Shown here piece by piece: positions 1 through 7,910 of a stretch of 64,000 nucleotides of DNA. The notes beneath the pieces were generated by a model, which did not search any database, was not told the DNA's origin, and worked only from the letters and a program-made list of their open reading frames with translations. The stretch spans positions 310,001 through 374,000 of the forward strand of contig NZ_CP072378.1 of assembly GCF_018128245.1 (NCBI RefSeq), written 5' to 3'. Both the position numbers and the translations under genes were made by a program. The stretch comes from Leptotrichia sp. oral taxon 221. Lineage in GTDB: Bacteria; Fusobacteriota; Fusobacteriia; Fusobacteriales; Leptotrichiaceae. Positions within the stretch are counted from its first letter, which is position 1; every line of letters starts with the position of its first letter.

Positions 1-40
1 ATATTTAGCTGACCAGTACTAATATTACGAAAGCTTTTAA
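1..40 (+). rRNA. 3' end of 23S rRNA (partial)
   Basis: The first bases contain a run reading gctgaccagtactaatatta, which matches the usual end of bacterial 23S rRNA (gctgactaatactaat). A closely following 5S gene supports this. The gene enters from the left edge, and the exact 3' end cannot be fixed from sequence alone. Confidence 0.7.
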
Positions 41-90
41 TATTCTTTTTACCGTACTATTTATTTCTCATTGTCTTTATTAAGTTTTAA

Positions 91-204
91 GTTTGGTGAC
101 AATAGCGACAGGGATACACCTGGTTACATTTCGAACCCAGTAGTTAAGTCTGTTTACGCCGAAGATACTTAGAGTTATCTAGGGAAAATAGGAAATTGCC
201 AAAC
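91..204 (+). rRNA. rrf: 5S ribosomal RNA
   Basis: The terminal helix is visible: gtttggt at 91-97 pairs with gccaaac at 198-204 (one G-U pair). Inside are the conserved 5S blocks gcgacagggatacacctg and cgaacccagtagttaag. The length of about 114 nt is normal. It lies about 50 nt after the 23S end, as in a standard rRNA operon. Confidence 0.92.
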
Positions 205-235
205 TTTTTTTATAGAACTTTGGAAAGTGTTATAT

Positions 236-268
236 AGACCAACTTAAAAAATTGAGTTGGTCTTTTTC
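236..268 (+). terminator. Intrinsic terminator of the rRNA operon
   Basis: A perfect 9-bp stem (agaccaact / agttggtct) with a 10-nt loop is followed by tttttctt. It lies just after 5S and ends the rRNA operon. Confidence 0.88.
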
Positions 269-480
269 TTTAATATTTATAAAAAATATTAATATTAACT
301 TATAAGTTTAAATATAGTAAAACTGCTTTAAAACTAAACTCAAAAACTATGACTATTTTACTCAACTCTTAAATTTACATAATTTTAAATAGTTTTGAGT
401 ATATTTATTGTTAATTTAAGAATTTTTATTAATTTATATAGTGAATAAAAATTTATTATTTTATGAATAGAGGTGTTAAA

Positions 481-1416
481 ATGTTTAAATCACTTTGTTT
501 AGTAGATATAGAATATAAAATGATAGCTAATAATTTTTTGCTGGATATAACAGATAGTAGAATATTAAAAAATCTAGTAAGAGGTAAAAGGGCATCGAAA
601 ACGGTTAAGTATAGTGAGAAAATTCTTGTGAAGAATGGTGATAGAGACGTTACTTTGTATGTTTTTGAACCAGATACTTTAATGACTGAGAAATTACCAG
701 TTATCTATTATATGCATGGTGGTGGTTATATAATGGGTGATGCTAGAATGAATGAAAATGTTTTAAAAGATATAGCTAACAAGAACAATGTGAAAATTAT
801 CAGTGTAGAGTATACATTAGCGACAGAATTACCATTTCCACAAGATTTAGAAGATGCATATGTGGGGTTGAAATATTTATTTGAGAATGCTGAAAGTCTT
901 GGAATAAATGAGAAAAAAGTAGCAATTATGGGGGAAAGTGCTGGAGGAGGATTAGCTGCAAGATTGTCTTTGAAGGTGCGTGATGAAGGAGAGTATCATC
1001 TTATTGGACAAATATTAATTGCTCCAATGCTTGATTATAGAACAGGTGGGGATGATTGTCCTTATAATAATAATTATGCTGGAGAATTTGTCTGGACGAA
1101 AGCTTCTAATCAGTTTGCATGGAAAGTTTTAGCAGGTGATAAGATGATTCCTAAAGATCAAATTCCATATTTTTCACCTATTATGGCAAGTAATTTTAAA
1201 GGAATACCAAAAACTTTTATTATTGTAGGAGGATTGGATTTATTTGTTGATGAGAATATAAGTTTTGCAAAGAAATTATTAGAAGCAGGGGTAAAAGTTG
1301 ATTTGAATGTAATATCTGGAGTATTTCATTTATTTCAATCAATAAAGCCAAATTCAAAAAAAGCGAAATTTTTTGTAGAGTTACGTGATAAATATATTGA
1401 ACAATTATTTATATAA
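481..1416 (+). CDS. Alpha/beta hydrolase, acetyl-esterase/lipase type (HSL-like)
   Basis: The 311-residue protein has the HGGG oxyanion-hole motif (MHGGGYIMGD) near residue 79 and the nucleophile elbow GESAGG near residue 149. The usual catalytic Asp (GGLDLFVDEN) and His (GVFHLF) lie near the C-terminus. These place it in the hormone-sensitive-lipase-like esterase family, a cytoplasmic serine hydrolase of small acyl esters; the substrate is unknown. The start at 481 is preferred over the in-frame ATG at 463 because agaggtg (469-475) forms a ribosome binding site 5 nt before it. The gene stands alone between the rRNA operon and a transposon-like inverted repeat. Confidence 0.88.
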   Translation: MFKSLCLVDIEYKMIANNFLLDITDSRILKNLVRGKRASKTVKYSEKILVKNGDRDVTLYVFEPDTLMTEKLPVIYYMHGGGYIMGDARMNENVLKDIANKNNVKIISVEYTLATELPFPQDLEDAYVGLKYLFENAESLGINEKKVAIMGESAGGGLAARLSLKVRDEGEYHLIGQILIAPMLDYRTGGDDCPYNNNYAGEFVWTKASNQFAWKVLAGDKMIPKDQIPYFSPIMASNFKGIPKTFIIVGGLDLFVDENISFAKKLLEAGVKVDLNVISGVFHLFQSIKPNSKKAKFFVELRDKYIEQLFI

Positions 1417-1423
1417 AATTAAA

Positions 1424-1499
1424 AGAGTGCCCAGAATTTTGTGTAAACTGATTATATAAATCCAGAATTCTTATTTACACAAAAATTTTCACACTCTTA
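1424..1499. repeat. Short inverted-repeat element, MITE-like, IS256-type ends
   Basis: The left end gagtgcccagaattttgtgtaaac and the right end tttacacaaaaattttcacactc are imperfect inverted copies separated by about 27 bp. There is no coding capacity. Ends of the form gagtg...ttgtgtaaa are typical of IS256/mutator-type elements. The same ends recur at 31.65-31.82 kb. It may also act as a terminator hairpin for the hydrolase gene. Confidence 0.55.
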
Positions 1500-2063
1500 A
1501 ACTTAAATATACTTGAACCTATTTAAAATCAAACTATTAAAATTGTATAACTTTAGATTTCGAGTAAACAAGCATAACTTTTAAGTTTGGTTTTAAAGTA
1601 GTTTTACTATAAAATAGAATTAATTGTTTCTTCAAGTAAAATTATGGGTGATATATTTTACTTTTCTTTTGAGATTAGTCCATAATTTTTTTATTGGATT
1701 TAAATTTGGTGAAGATGAAGATGATGGGAGAAGTAATAGACGTCCTGTTTCTTTCGTTTATTAATAGCTCTTAAAAATATTTCTATGAACTATTTTTAAA
1801 AAAATTTACTTTCCATCGTTTTCCTATATATCATGTTTCCTTATTAGTACATTCACTATTTTTATAGTAATCATAATTATTCTATTGATACACTTCTTTT
1901 CCCTTAAATAGTCCCCTTTTTGGTTCCAGTCATATTTATGATGAGAATATTAAAAGCCTACTTCATCAATTTTTTATTGATATAGGCTTTTATCTGTTTG
2001 TTAAGTTTTATCCATTTCTACAATATTTTACGATGCATTATTTTGAGCTCTTTTTATAAATAT
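1500..2063. other. Intergenic region, 564 bp, no gene recognised
   Basis: This A/T-rich stretch has no open frame with a credible start. The only clear structure is a hairpin at 1951-1992, entered separately. The stretch around 1690-1745 has somewhat coding-like composition but is interrupted by stops and may be a gene remnant. Confidence 0.5.
1951..1992. terminator. Probable terminator for tsaD (minus strand)
   Basis: The arms taaaagccta and taggctttta flank about 20 nt and give A- and T-runs on both strands. It lies about 70 bp beyond the tsaD stop and can end transcription on the minus strand. Confidence 0.6.
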
Positions 2064-3065
2064 TTATATTTCTTTAGTTGATTTAGCATCGATTTCATAC
2101 ATATTTTTTAAATTTTTTTCTTTCTTTAAATTATAATATGCGGCAGCAGCAATCATTGCTGCATTGTCAGTACAGTATTCAAATTTTGGAAAATATATAT
2201 TTTCCACTTTATTTTTTAAACTTTCAAACTTTTCACGTAATCGTTTATTTGCTGAAACTCCACCTGCTACAAGTACAGTTTTTACTTTTTTGTCTTCAAT
2301 TACTTTGGATACTTTGTCGTATAAGACTTCAATTACTGTTTCTTGGAATGATTTTGCAACATTTTCTTTTGAAATATTGTTGTTTTTCATTTTTTGATTA
2401 TTGACATAGTTTGTTACAAATGTTTTGATTCCACTAAAACTAAAATCGTATCCTTCGACATTAGGTTTTTTAATTTTTAAAGTATCTTCTCCATTTAAAG
2501 ATAACTTGTCAATTTCAGGTCCGCCAGGATATGGTAATCCTAATACTCGTGCAACTTTGTCATAAGATTCACCGATAGCATCGTCAAGAGTTTCGCCTAA
2601 TAATTCAATATTAATACTTGAATCTTTTTCTGTTAAATAGTATAAATTTGTGTGTCCACCTGAAACAACTAGAGAAATAGCTGGTAATTGGATGTCATTT
2701 TCTATAAAGTTTGAAAAAATATGACCTTCAATGTGGTTTACAGGTAATAGTGGTATTTTGTTTGCATAACTTATTGATTTTGCAAACATTAATCCTACTA
2801 ATAAAGAACCAATTAATCCAGGTGTATTTGTGACTGCGATATAATCAATATCATTTAGGCTACATTTTGATTTTTCTAAAGCTTCCATAAAAACAGGTAA
2901 TATATTTTCAATGTGATGACGTGATGCTATTTCAGGAACAACACCTCCATATTCTTTATGAATATCAATTTGAGTTGATATAATGTTACTTAAAACTTTT
3001 TTTCCATCTTCAACAATTGCAACTGAAGTTTCATCACATGAAGTTTCAAAAGCTAATATTTTCAT
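2064..3065 (-). CDS. tsaD: tRNA N6-adenosine threonylcarbamoyltransferase TsaD
   Basis: This 333-residue protein is the usual TsaD/Gcp length. It transfers threonylcarbamoyl from TC-AMP to A37 of ANN-decoding tRNAs, working with TsaB and TsaE in the cytoplasm. The N-terminus KILAFETSCDETS is the hallmark of the family, HIEGH near residue 110 supplies the metal-binding histidines, and SGGHTNLY and GGVSANKRLR complete the ASKHA nucleotide-binding fold. It stands first on a minus-strand stretch also holding a GT9 gene and a MerR gene; TsaB/TsaE are not in the window. Confidence 0.96.
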   Translation of the reverse strand: MKILAFETSCDETSVAIVEDGKKVLSNIISTQIDIHKEYGGVVPEIASRHHIENILPVFMEALEKSKCSLNDIDYIAVTNTPGLIGSLLVGLMFAKSISYANKIPLLPVNHIEGHIFSNFIENDIQLPAISLVVSGGHTNLYYLTEKDSSINIELLGETLDDAIGESYDKVARVLGLPYPGGPEIDKLSLNGEDTLKIKKPNVEGYDFSFSGIKTFVTNYVNNQKMKNNNISKENVAKSFQETVIEVLYDKVSKVIEDKKVKTVLVAGGVSANKRLREKFESLKNKVENIYFPKFEYCTDNAAMIAAAAYYNLKKEKNLKNMYEIDAKSTKEI

Positions 3066-3166
3066 ATTTTCTATATCAAATTCTTAATTTAATTAAAATT
3101 TTGATATCTCCTTTCTAAAAATTTTTGATTGTAAATAGATAATTTATTTATCTATTGTTAAATTTT

Positions 3167-4183
3167 CTATATTTCTGAAATAATTTTTTTAAAAACATCC
3201 TCTAATTTTATGTCTGACATACATCTTGAATATTTTTTTTGAAATTTATCATCACCATATAAAGAATGTGGTGGACAATTTGGATTTTGGAATAAATACG
3301 TATTTTCTTCAAAAGAAAATAATTTTGGATCTGTTGGTCCAAAAAATACAAAAGTTTTTGCTCCTACAGCTCTGGATATATGGAATGGTCCAGAATCATT
3401 TACTACGGATAATTTAGAATATTTTAAAATTATTCCACTTTCTTTAAAAGATATTTTTCCACATAAATTAATTACTCTCTCATTATTATTTTCAACACTT
3501 TCAAAATCTTCTTTTCCACCAATAACGAAAATTCTAAAATTGGTTTTTTCTAAAAATTTTTTTGATAATTCATTGTAGTAAGGCCATTTTTTTGTGAATT
3601 TAGAAGCTCCTGGAGCTAAAACAATATAATCTTTTTTATCTAAAGAATATTTTTGTACTAGATTTTCTTCCATTTCTTTACTGAAATAAAATTCGAGAGC
3701 ATCTCCTTTTCCTTCTTCAATATTTTTTGTCTCAAATTTCAAATTTAATTTTTTTAAAGCAGAAAAATAGCTTTCCACAATCGTACAATCTGCATGATAA
3801 GGTATTAATTTTAATTTTACCAACAGAGTTTTCCACCATTTTCTTTTTTTGTATTTTAGATATTTTGTATTTTTTCCTAAAGAAATTCCTTTTCCAATAA
3901 TTCGAGATAATAATTTTGAATGTAAATCAATTACGTAATCATAATTTTCTAATTTTAATTGATCAATTAAATCACGAATGTATTTTTTATCTTTGCTTTT
4001 GGATTTATCAAACAAAATAGTTTTTCGTATTTTTGGATTTAGAGTTATTGCTTCAGAAAAAGTAGTGTAGACAATGAAGTCTATTTGTGCTTCAGGATAT
4101 TTTTCCTTTATCTTTGTTATTACTGGTGTTGTCAAAACAACATCTCCAAATGAACTAAATCGTATTATCAATATTTTCATCAT
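3167..4183 (-). CDS. Glycosyltransferase family 9, heptosyltransferase-like
   Basis: This 338-residue protein starts with KILIIRFSSFGDVVLTTPVI, the standard N-terminal nucleotide-sugar fold motif of ADP-heptose:LPS heptosyltransferases. VVNDSGPFHISRAVGAKTFVFFGPTDP in the C-terminal half is the family donor-binding signature (written here as a description of residues about 262-288). It would add a heptose or similar sugar to lipid A-core, which fits a double-membraned cell. Two adjacent ATG codons (4183, 4180) could both start it. Exact linkage and sugar cannot be told. Confidence 0.88.
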   Translation of the reverse strand: MMKILIIRFSSFGDVVLTTPVITKIKEKYPEAQIDFIVYTTFSEAITLNPKIRKTILFDKSKSKDKKYIRDLIDQLKLENYDYVIDLHSKLLSRIIGKGISLGKNTKYLKYKKRKWWKTLLVKLKLIPYHADCTIVESYFSALKKLNLKFETKNIEEGKGDALEFYFSKEMEENLVQKYSLDKKDYIVLAPGASKFTKKWPYYNELSKKFLEKTNFRIFVIGGKEDFESVENNNERVINLCGKISFKESGIILKYSKLSVVNDSGPFHISRAVGAKTFVFFGPTDPKLFSFEENTYLFQNPNCPPHSLYGDDKFQKKYSRCMSDIKLEDVFKKIISEI

Positions 4184-4258
4184 TTTACTCTTTCTTTTCT
4201 CTTTTTTTTATTAATTTGTAGTAAATTGTTTTTACATTTGAAAATAATTTTCTATATA

Positions 4259-4615
4259 TCATTTATTAAAAATTTTTTCGTAATTTTGTATTTTATATTT
4301 TAATTTACTAATAGTTTTTTCAATTTCTTTCTTTTTATTTTTTAATATTTCTAATTGAGATTCCAAAAGTTGCTTTCTTTCAGGTATCGTATTATTTCCT
4401 TTATCCATAAGGTTCACATATTTTTTCAATACATCAATAGAGAGACCAGCTCCTCTCATACATTTTACAAATTCGAGCCACTGGATATCCTCATCCGAGT
4501 AATTTCTAATACCATTTTTATCTCTAGAAATATTTTTTATTAATCCTATTTTTTCATAATATCTAAGAGTATCACTTGTTATGCCGGTTTTTTCTGATAC
4601 TTCTCTAATTAGCAT
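4259..4615 (-). CDS. MerR-family transcriptional regulator
   Basis: The 118-residue product begins LIREVSEKTGITSDTLRYYE, a winged-helix DNA-binding domain of the MerR family. A C-terminal coiled coil of about residues 75-115 (QLLESQLEILKNKKKEIEK) would form the dimer. No cysteine-rich metal site is visible, so it resembles the aldehyde/stress branch (AdhR/YfmP type) rather than a metal sensor. The start at 4615 is chosen because aaaggagaa lies 5 nt upstream on the minus strand; an upstream ATG at 4642 lacks a site. It diverges from the defence island, but MerR proteins bind inverted repeats, unlike the direct repeats found there. Confidence 0.88.
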   Translation of the reverse strand: MLIREVSEKTGITSDTLRYYEKIGLIKNISRDKNGIRNYSDEDIQWLEFVKCMRGAGLSIDVLKKYVNLMDKGNNTIPERKQLLESQLEILKNKKKEIEKTISKLKYKIQNYEKIFNK

Positions 4616-4704
4616 AAAGATTCTCCTTTTTGAAAATTTCAAATTTTTATAGGTTAATTATATCATATTATTTGGTTTTTATCGACATAAAAGGAGGAGA
4701 AAAA

Positions 4705-4751
4705 AGTAAGTTATCAGAAGATATATTTAAGTTAAAAAAATAATATATAAT
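4705..4751 (+). promoter_or_regulatory. Island promoter copy 1: double direct repeat plus -10
   Basis: The boxes agtaagtta (4705-4713) and tttaagtta (4726-4734) are 21 bp apart. TATAAT (4746-4751) follows after 11 bp. It lies 33 bp before the 65-residue small-protein gene. Confidence 0.75.
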
Positions 4752-4784
4752 AAATCATAAAATTAATAAAAGGAAGTTGGTTTC

Positions 4785-4982
4785 ATGGTAGTAAAAAGAA
4801 TAACAGAAGAAATAGTTGGAGCAGCAGAAGATATTAAAGAAGTAGTAAAAATAATGAAAGAAACAGTGTATATAGCGGACGAAATGTTTACAAAAATGGG
4901 AGATATGGGAAAAGAATTTGGAAATAGTGCAAGTGAATTTTGTGAAGGAGTAACAGATTTTTTTAATAATTTAAGTTGGTAA
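4785..4982 (+). CDS. Small acidic protein, 65 aa, paralog of the one at 7467
   Basis: I do not recognise a named family. The protein is predicted all-helical, with an amphipathic N-terminal half (EEIVGAAEDIKEVVKIMKET). Its C-terminal half, ADEMFTKMGDMGKEF...FFNNLSW, is shared with the protein at 7467 (ADEMFTTMGDM...FFDSFCW). Both end in an aromatic-rich tail with a final Trp. aaaaggaag lies 10 nt before the ATG. It has an island-type promoter and precedes the first GTPase. A role as a partner of the GTPases is inference from position only. Confidence 0.72.
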   Translation: MVVKRITEEIVGAAEDIKEVVKIMKETVYIADEMFTKMGDMGKEFGNSASEFCEGVTDFFNNLSW

Positions 4983-5142
4983 TTTTATAAAGATATCGTA
5001 ATTTTATTTTTTAGAAATTATAAAACTGCTACATTTTTATTTAATAAAATTTTGAAATAAAGTATTAGGAATGAAAATAAAATTTAAAAGTTTATAAAAA
5101 GTATTTAATCACAGTTAAGTTATAAGATTATATTTTTTTAGA

Positions 5143-5189
5143 AATAAGTTAATTAGTAAAAAAAATAAGTTATAAGGATTAGATATAAT
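5143..5189 (+). promoter_or_regulatory. Island promoter copy 2
   Basis: The boxes aataagtta (5143-5151) and aataagtta (5164-5172) are identical 9-mers 21 bp apart. TATAAT (5184-5189) follows after 11 bp. It is one of the two best copies, upstream of the first GTPase. Confidence 0.8.
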
Positions 5190-5236
5190 TATTATGAAAA
5201 GAATGAGAGAGAAAAATTTTTGAAATTTAAAAATAA

Positions 5237-5283
5237 AAAGAGTTATTTTTAGGAAAAAATAGGTTAGAGAGAAAAGGTATAAT
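5237..5283 (+). promoter_or_regulatory. Island promoter copy 3, GTPase 1
   Basis: The boxes aaagagtta (5237-5245) and aataggtta (5258-5266) are followed by TATAAT at 5278-5283 after 11 bp. The GTPase start lies 49 bp downstream. Confidence 0.78.
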
Positions 5284-5331
5284 GATTTTGTAAATGAGAA
5301 AGAGAATAAAAAAGATGGAGTGTGATTGATT

Positions 5332-6024
5332 ATGACGAGTTTTAAATATTATAGAAAAAATGATATAGAAAAGAAATTGGAAAAAGCTAGATTTAGACCT
5401 TTGGATGTGATGGTAACAGGAGTAACAGGAGCAGGTAAATCGACAACATTAAATACAATTTTTAAGAAAAATGTGGCAACAGTTGGTAATGGTGTGGATC
5501 CTGAAACAATGGATTTAGATTCTTATTCGTTAAATGATGTATTTAGATTGTGGGATACTCCTGGATTAGGAGATGGAGTTGCGAATGATGAGATTCATAA
5601 AAGAAAATTGGTGGATTTGCTGTATAAAACTTATTCATTAGATGGAAATATTTATGGTTGGATAGATTCGGCAATTGTGGTTTTAGAAGGTTTAAATAGA
5701 GATATGGGAAGTACATATACATTGTTAAATGAGGTAATAGTTCCAAATATACAGGCAGATAGAATATTGGTAGTGATTAATCAAGCAGATATGGCGATGA
5801 AAGGCAGACATTGGAATAAGGAAACAAATAGACCGGATGAAGTGTTAGTAGATTTTTTAGAAAGACAAGCGTTATCTATACAAAATAGGGTAAAAGAAGC
5901 AACAGGAGTAACAATAAGAAAACCAGTATATTATTCAGCAGAATATGGTTATAACATAGAAAAATTATTAGATTTCATAATAGATAATATGATTGTAGAG
6001 AGAAGACCGTTAGTTAGAGCATAA
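5332..6024 (+). CDS. GTPase 1, TRAFAC-type, no membrane tail
   Basis: A 230-residue P-loop GTPase of the MMR_HSR1/YeeP-like type. G1 is GVTGAGKST at residues 30-38, a conserved T (DPETMD) gives G2, WDTPGLGDG gives G3, and NQAD gives G4. It would bind and hydrolyse GTP. It consists of the G domain only and lacks the glycine-rich tail of its paralogs at 6349 and 17376. The ATG at 5332 follows ggagtg; a TTG at 5326 is also in frame. It lies in the CRISPR island behind two tandem island promoters. The target or partner is unknown. Confidence 0.85.
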   Translation: MTSFKYYRKNDIEKKLEKARFRPLDVMVTGVTGAGKSTTLNTIFKKNVATVGNGVDPETMDLDSYSLNDVFRLWDTPGLGDGVANDEIHKRKLVDLLYKTYSLDGNIYGWIDSAIVVLEGLNRDMGSTYTLLNEVIVPNIQADRILVVINQADMAMKGRHWNKETNRPDEVLVDFLERQALSIQNRVKEATGVTIRKPVYYSAEYGYNIEKLLDFIIDNMIVERRPLVRA

Positions 6025-6086
6025 TGTAAATATTCAATTTTCTTTGGAGTGGTGAATGCTGAAACTTTGGTATAAAAAATTGTTTT

Positions 6087-6133
6087 TGTAAGTTAATTAA
6101 AAAGAAAAATGAGTTATTTAAAAATGTTATCAT
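6087..6133 (+). promoter_or_regulatory. Island promoter copy 4
   Basis: The boxes tgtaagtta (6087-6095) and aatgagtta (6108-6116) are followed by TATCAT (6128-6133) after 11 bp. It precedes the 34-codon small gene by 38 bp. Confidence 0.7.
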
Positions 6134-6171
6134 AAGTTATAATAAAAATTTGATTTTTGGAGGAATGAAAT

Positions 6172-6276
6172 ATGGGAAGATTGATTAAGGAAAATGAAAT
6201 GAGATATTACGGAGTTAAAATAAAAAGAGACAAACAAATTTTAGGAAATAAATTGATGTATTCAAGCAAAAAATAG
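6172..6276 (+). CDS. Small basic protein, 34 aa, unknown
   Basis: This is too short for usual gene calling, but it has a strong ribosome binding site (tttttggagg, 7 nt before the ATG) and its own island promoter. The product is rich in Lys/Arg (begins MGRLIKENEMRYYG, ends MYSSKK) with no membrane segment or known motif. It lies between GTPase 1 and GTPase 2. Regulation and signals argue that it is made; the function cannot be stated. Confidence 0.5.
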   Translation: MGRLIKENEMRYYGVKIKRDKQILGNKLMYSSKK

Positions 6277-6318
6277 GATAAATTTTTGAAAAATAGTTTA
6301 TGGTTAGAGAATTATAAT
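6272..6318 (+). promoter_or_regulatory. Degenerate island promoter before GTPase 2
   Basis: The boxes aataggata (6272-6280) and aatagttta (6292-6300) are 20 bp apart, then TATAAT at 6313-6318 after 12 bp. The total span is the same 47 bp as the good copies, but the boxes and internal spacing deviate. Confidence 0.4.
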
Positions 6319-6348
6319 AAAAATAAATAAAAGAAAGAGGTATTGATT

Positions 6349-7353
6349 ATGGCAAGAAATATATTTAAGGAAATTGAAAGAAGAGTGATGAATGAACAAA
6401 TGGATGAAACTACGAGACAAAAATTATTGGGTAATTTATTGAGAATGAAGGAGCAAAAAATTAATTTAATGATTACAGGTGCAACAGGAGTGGGGAAAAG
6501 TAGTACTATTAATGCGTTGTTTGGAGAAGAAGTAGCAAAAGTAGGAACAAGTGTAAACCCAGAAACAATGGGAATTGATAAATATGAGTTGGATAATTTA
6601 GTAATATGGGACACTCCAGGATTAGGTGATGGAAGAGAAGCTGATAACAGACATAGTAAAATAATAATTGATAAACTTTATGAAAAAGATAGAAATGGAA
6701 ATTTGTTAATTGATTTGGTTTTGGTAATATTGGATGGTAGCAGTAGAGATTTAGGGACATCGTATGAATTAATAAATAGTGTGATTATACCAAATTTAGG
6801 AGAAAATAAGAAAAATAGAATATTAGTGGCGATTAATCAGGCGGATGTAGCAATGAAGGGAAAATATTGGAATGCACAAGAAAATCGACCTGAGAGAAAA
6901 TTACAAGATTTTTTGGAAGATAAAGTTGCATCAGTGAGAAGAAGAATTAAAGAAGCTACAGGAATAGATGTTGAACCAATTTACTACAGTGCTGGAGACA
7001 AAGAAGAAGGATATATGCAACAAAAACCGTACAATTTATCAAAACTATTATACTACATATTACAACATACGCCAGAAGAAAAAAGATTAGTTTATGCACA
7101 AAATATTAATAAAGAAGAAGCTATGTGGAAAGACAATGATGATTTACAAGATTACAGAGCGGGAGTTTTAGAAAAATTTGTGGAATCAGTAACAAGAGGA
7201 ATGGCAATAGGTGGAACAATAGGTCAAGCAATAGGAAGTTTAGTAGGATTAGGTTCAGTTGGAAGAGTAATAGGTACAGTAGGTGGAGCAATAGTTGGAG
7301 TAGGAGCAAATATAATTAGTGGAGTTGTTGATTTTTTTGAAGGAATATTTTAG
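6349..7353 (+). CDS. GTPase 2 with glycine-zipper C-terminal tail
   Basis: This 334-residue GTPase has G1 GATGVGKS (residues 44-51), G3 WDTPGLGDG and G4 NQAD, on an N-terminal helical extension of about 38 residues. The last 60-70 residues (MAIGGTIGQAIGSLVGLG, VGGAIVGVGANIISGVV) form small-residue hydrophobic helices with GxxxG spacing, suggesting insertion into or oligomerisation at a membrane. It is a close paralog of the protein at 17376, very similar through residue 270. The ATG at 6349 follows aaagagg; the upstream TTG is in frame. The layout recalls membrane-acting immunity GTPases (inference only). Confidence 0.85.
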   Translation: MARNIFKEIERRVMNEQMDETTRQKLLGNLLRMKEQKINLMITGATGVGKSSTINALFGEEVAKVGTSVNPETMGIDKYELDNLVIWDTPGLGDGREADNRHSKIIIDKLYEKDRNGNLLIDLVLVILDGSSRDLGTSYELINSVIIPNLGENKKNRILVAINQADVAMKGKYWNAQENRPERKLQDFLEDKVASVRRRIKEATGIDVEPIYYSAGDKEEGYMQQKPYNLSKLLYYILQHTPEEKRLVYAQNINKEEAMWKDNDDLQDYRAGVLEKFVESVTRGMAIGGTIGQAIGSLVGLGSVGRVIGTVGGAIVGVGANIISGVVDFFEGIF

Positions 7354-7365
7354 AAGATAAATAGA

Positions 7366-7382
7366 GGGTTTGGGTGGGTGGG
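7366..7382 (+). other. Predicted G-quadruplex, GGGTTTGGGTGGGTGGG
   Basis: Four runs of three G are separated by loops of 3, 1 and 1 nt, which predicts a very stable G-quadruplex on the plus strand or transcript. The same 17-mer occurs at 18498-18514. Both lie 9-13 nt after a GTPase stop codon and about 50 nt before the -10 of the next island promoter. Confidence 0.75.
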
Positions 7383-7389
7383 AATAAAA

Positions 7390-7436
7390 AGTTGGTGAAA
7401 AAATTACATAAATAAGTTATTGAATTAATATATAAT
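7390..7436 (+). promoter_or_regulatory. Island promoter copy 5
   Basis: The boxes agttggtga (7390-7398) and aataagtta (7411-7419) are followed by TATAAT (7431-7436) after 11 bp. The small-protein gene starts 30 bp downstream. Confidence 0.75.
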
Positions 7437-7466
7437 GAATCTAAAATAAAAAAGGAGGTGATAAAA

Positions 7467-7667
7467 ATGACAGGAATTGAAGAAACAGTAGGCACAGTAT
7501 TATTAGTAACAGCAGGCGTAGTTGCAGTGGCAGAAGGTGTAAATGAAACAGCAAAATTATTGAATGAAACAGTGAATACAGCAGATGAAATGTTTACAAC
7601 AATGGGAGATATGGCAGAAGATTTTTGTAATGAAGTGTCTAATTTTTTTGATAGTTTTTGTTGGTAA
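7467..7667 (+). CDS. Small acidic protein, 66 aa, paralog of the one at 4785
   Basis: The family is unknown. The first third (VGTVLLVTAGVVAVAEGV) is hydrophobic enough for one membrane helix, unlike the paralog at 4785. The C-terminal half, TADEMFTTMGDM...FFDSFCW, matches that paralog in spacing and in its final Trp. The ATG at 7467 is chosen because aaaggaggt lies 7 nt upstream; an in-frame GTG at 7458 is inside that site. It has its own island promoter and follows GTPase 2. It could be a regulator or partner of the GTPase at the membrane; that is inference. Confidence 0.75.
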   Translation: MTGIEETVGTVLLVTAGVVAVAEGVNETAKLLNETVNTADEMFTTMGDMAEDFCNEVSNFFDSFCW

Positions 7668-7680
7668 TTTTTAGTAAAAG

Positions 7681-7910
7681 TAGTAATTCTATTTTAGAAG
7701 AGGAATTATTCTGAATCTAAAATGGGATTGCTACAAGCTAGATTATTAGAATTTAATTAAATAGAATAAAAATGAAAGGAAGGTGATAAATATGTTGTTG
7801 TGTTTAATAGGTTTAGTAATTTTAGGAGGAGATCTTTAGAGAAAATGGTAGTTCTATTTTGAAGGAAGAATCATTCGGAATTTAAAGTGGAATAACTTGG
7901 ACTAAATTAG
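7681..7910 (+). repeat. Pair of degenerate 60-bp direct repeats
   Basis: Copy one at about 7681-7740 (tagtaattctattttagaag...) and copy two at about 7848-7910 (ggtagttctattttgaagga...) align through most of their length. A weaker third likeness follows the small gene at 4982. They flank a 15-codon reading frame. The role is unknown; they may mark duplication of a small-gene unit. Confidence 0.4.
7792..7839 (+). CDS. Possible 15-aa hydrophobic micropeptide
   Basis: A 15-codon frame (MLLCLIGLVILGGDL) follows ggaaggtga, 8 nt before the ATG. The peptide could span half a membrane or act as a hydrophobic leader. No clear island promoter precedes it. It lies between the two 60-bp repeats upstream of the first CARF protein. 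Chance cannot be excluded for such a short frame. Confidence 0.3.
   Translation: MLLCLIGLVILGGDL

Larger units (their letters stand above)
4983..5331. other. Intergenic region, 349 bp, with tandem island promoters
   Basis: No gene of meaningful length is seen. Two complete island promoters (5143-5189 and 5237-5283) lie here. A third degenerate box pair may end in cagtta (5112-5117) followed after 11 bp by tatatt. The stretch just after the small gene resembles the repeated segments at 7681 and 7848. Confidence 0.6.

Noticed and set aside
1560-1950. Possible gene remnant upstream of the tsaD terminator
   Set aside because: A few codons look coding-like, but stops interrupt all frames and no family can be recognised.
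4259-4615. The MerR gene as regulator of the island promoters
   Set aside because: MerR proteins bind inverted repeats between -35 and -10 with a 19-bp spacer; the island sites are direct repeats with no -35, so a different regulator is expected.
5204-5233. Nine-codon frame (MKRMREKNF) between tandem promoters 2 and 3
   Set aside because: It has no ribosome binding site and would lie only about 8 nt after the predicted start of transcription.
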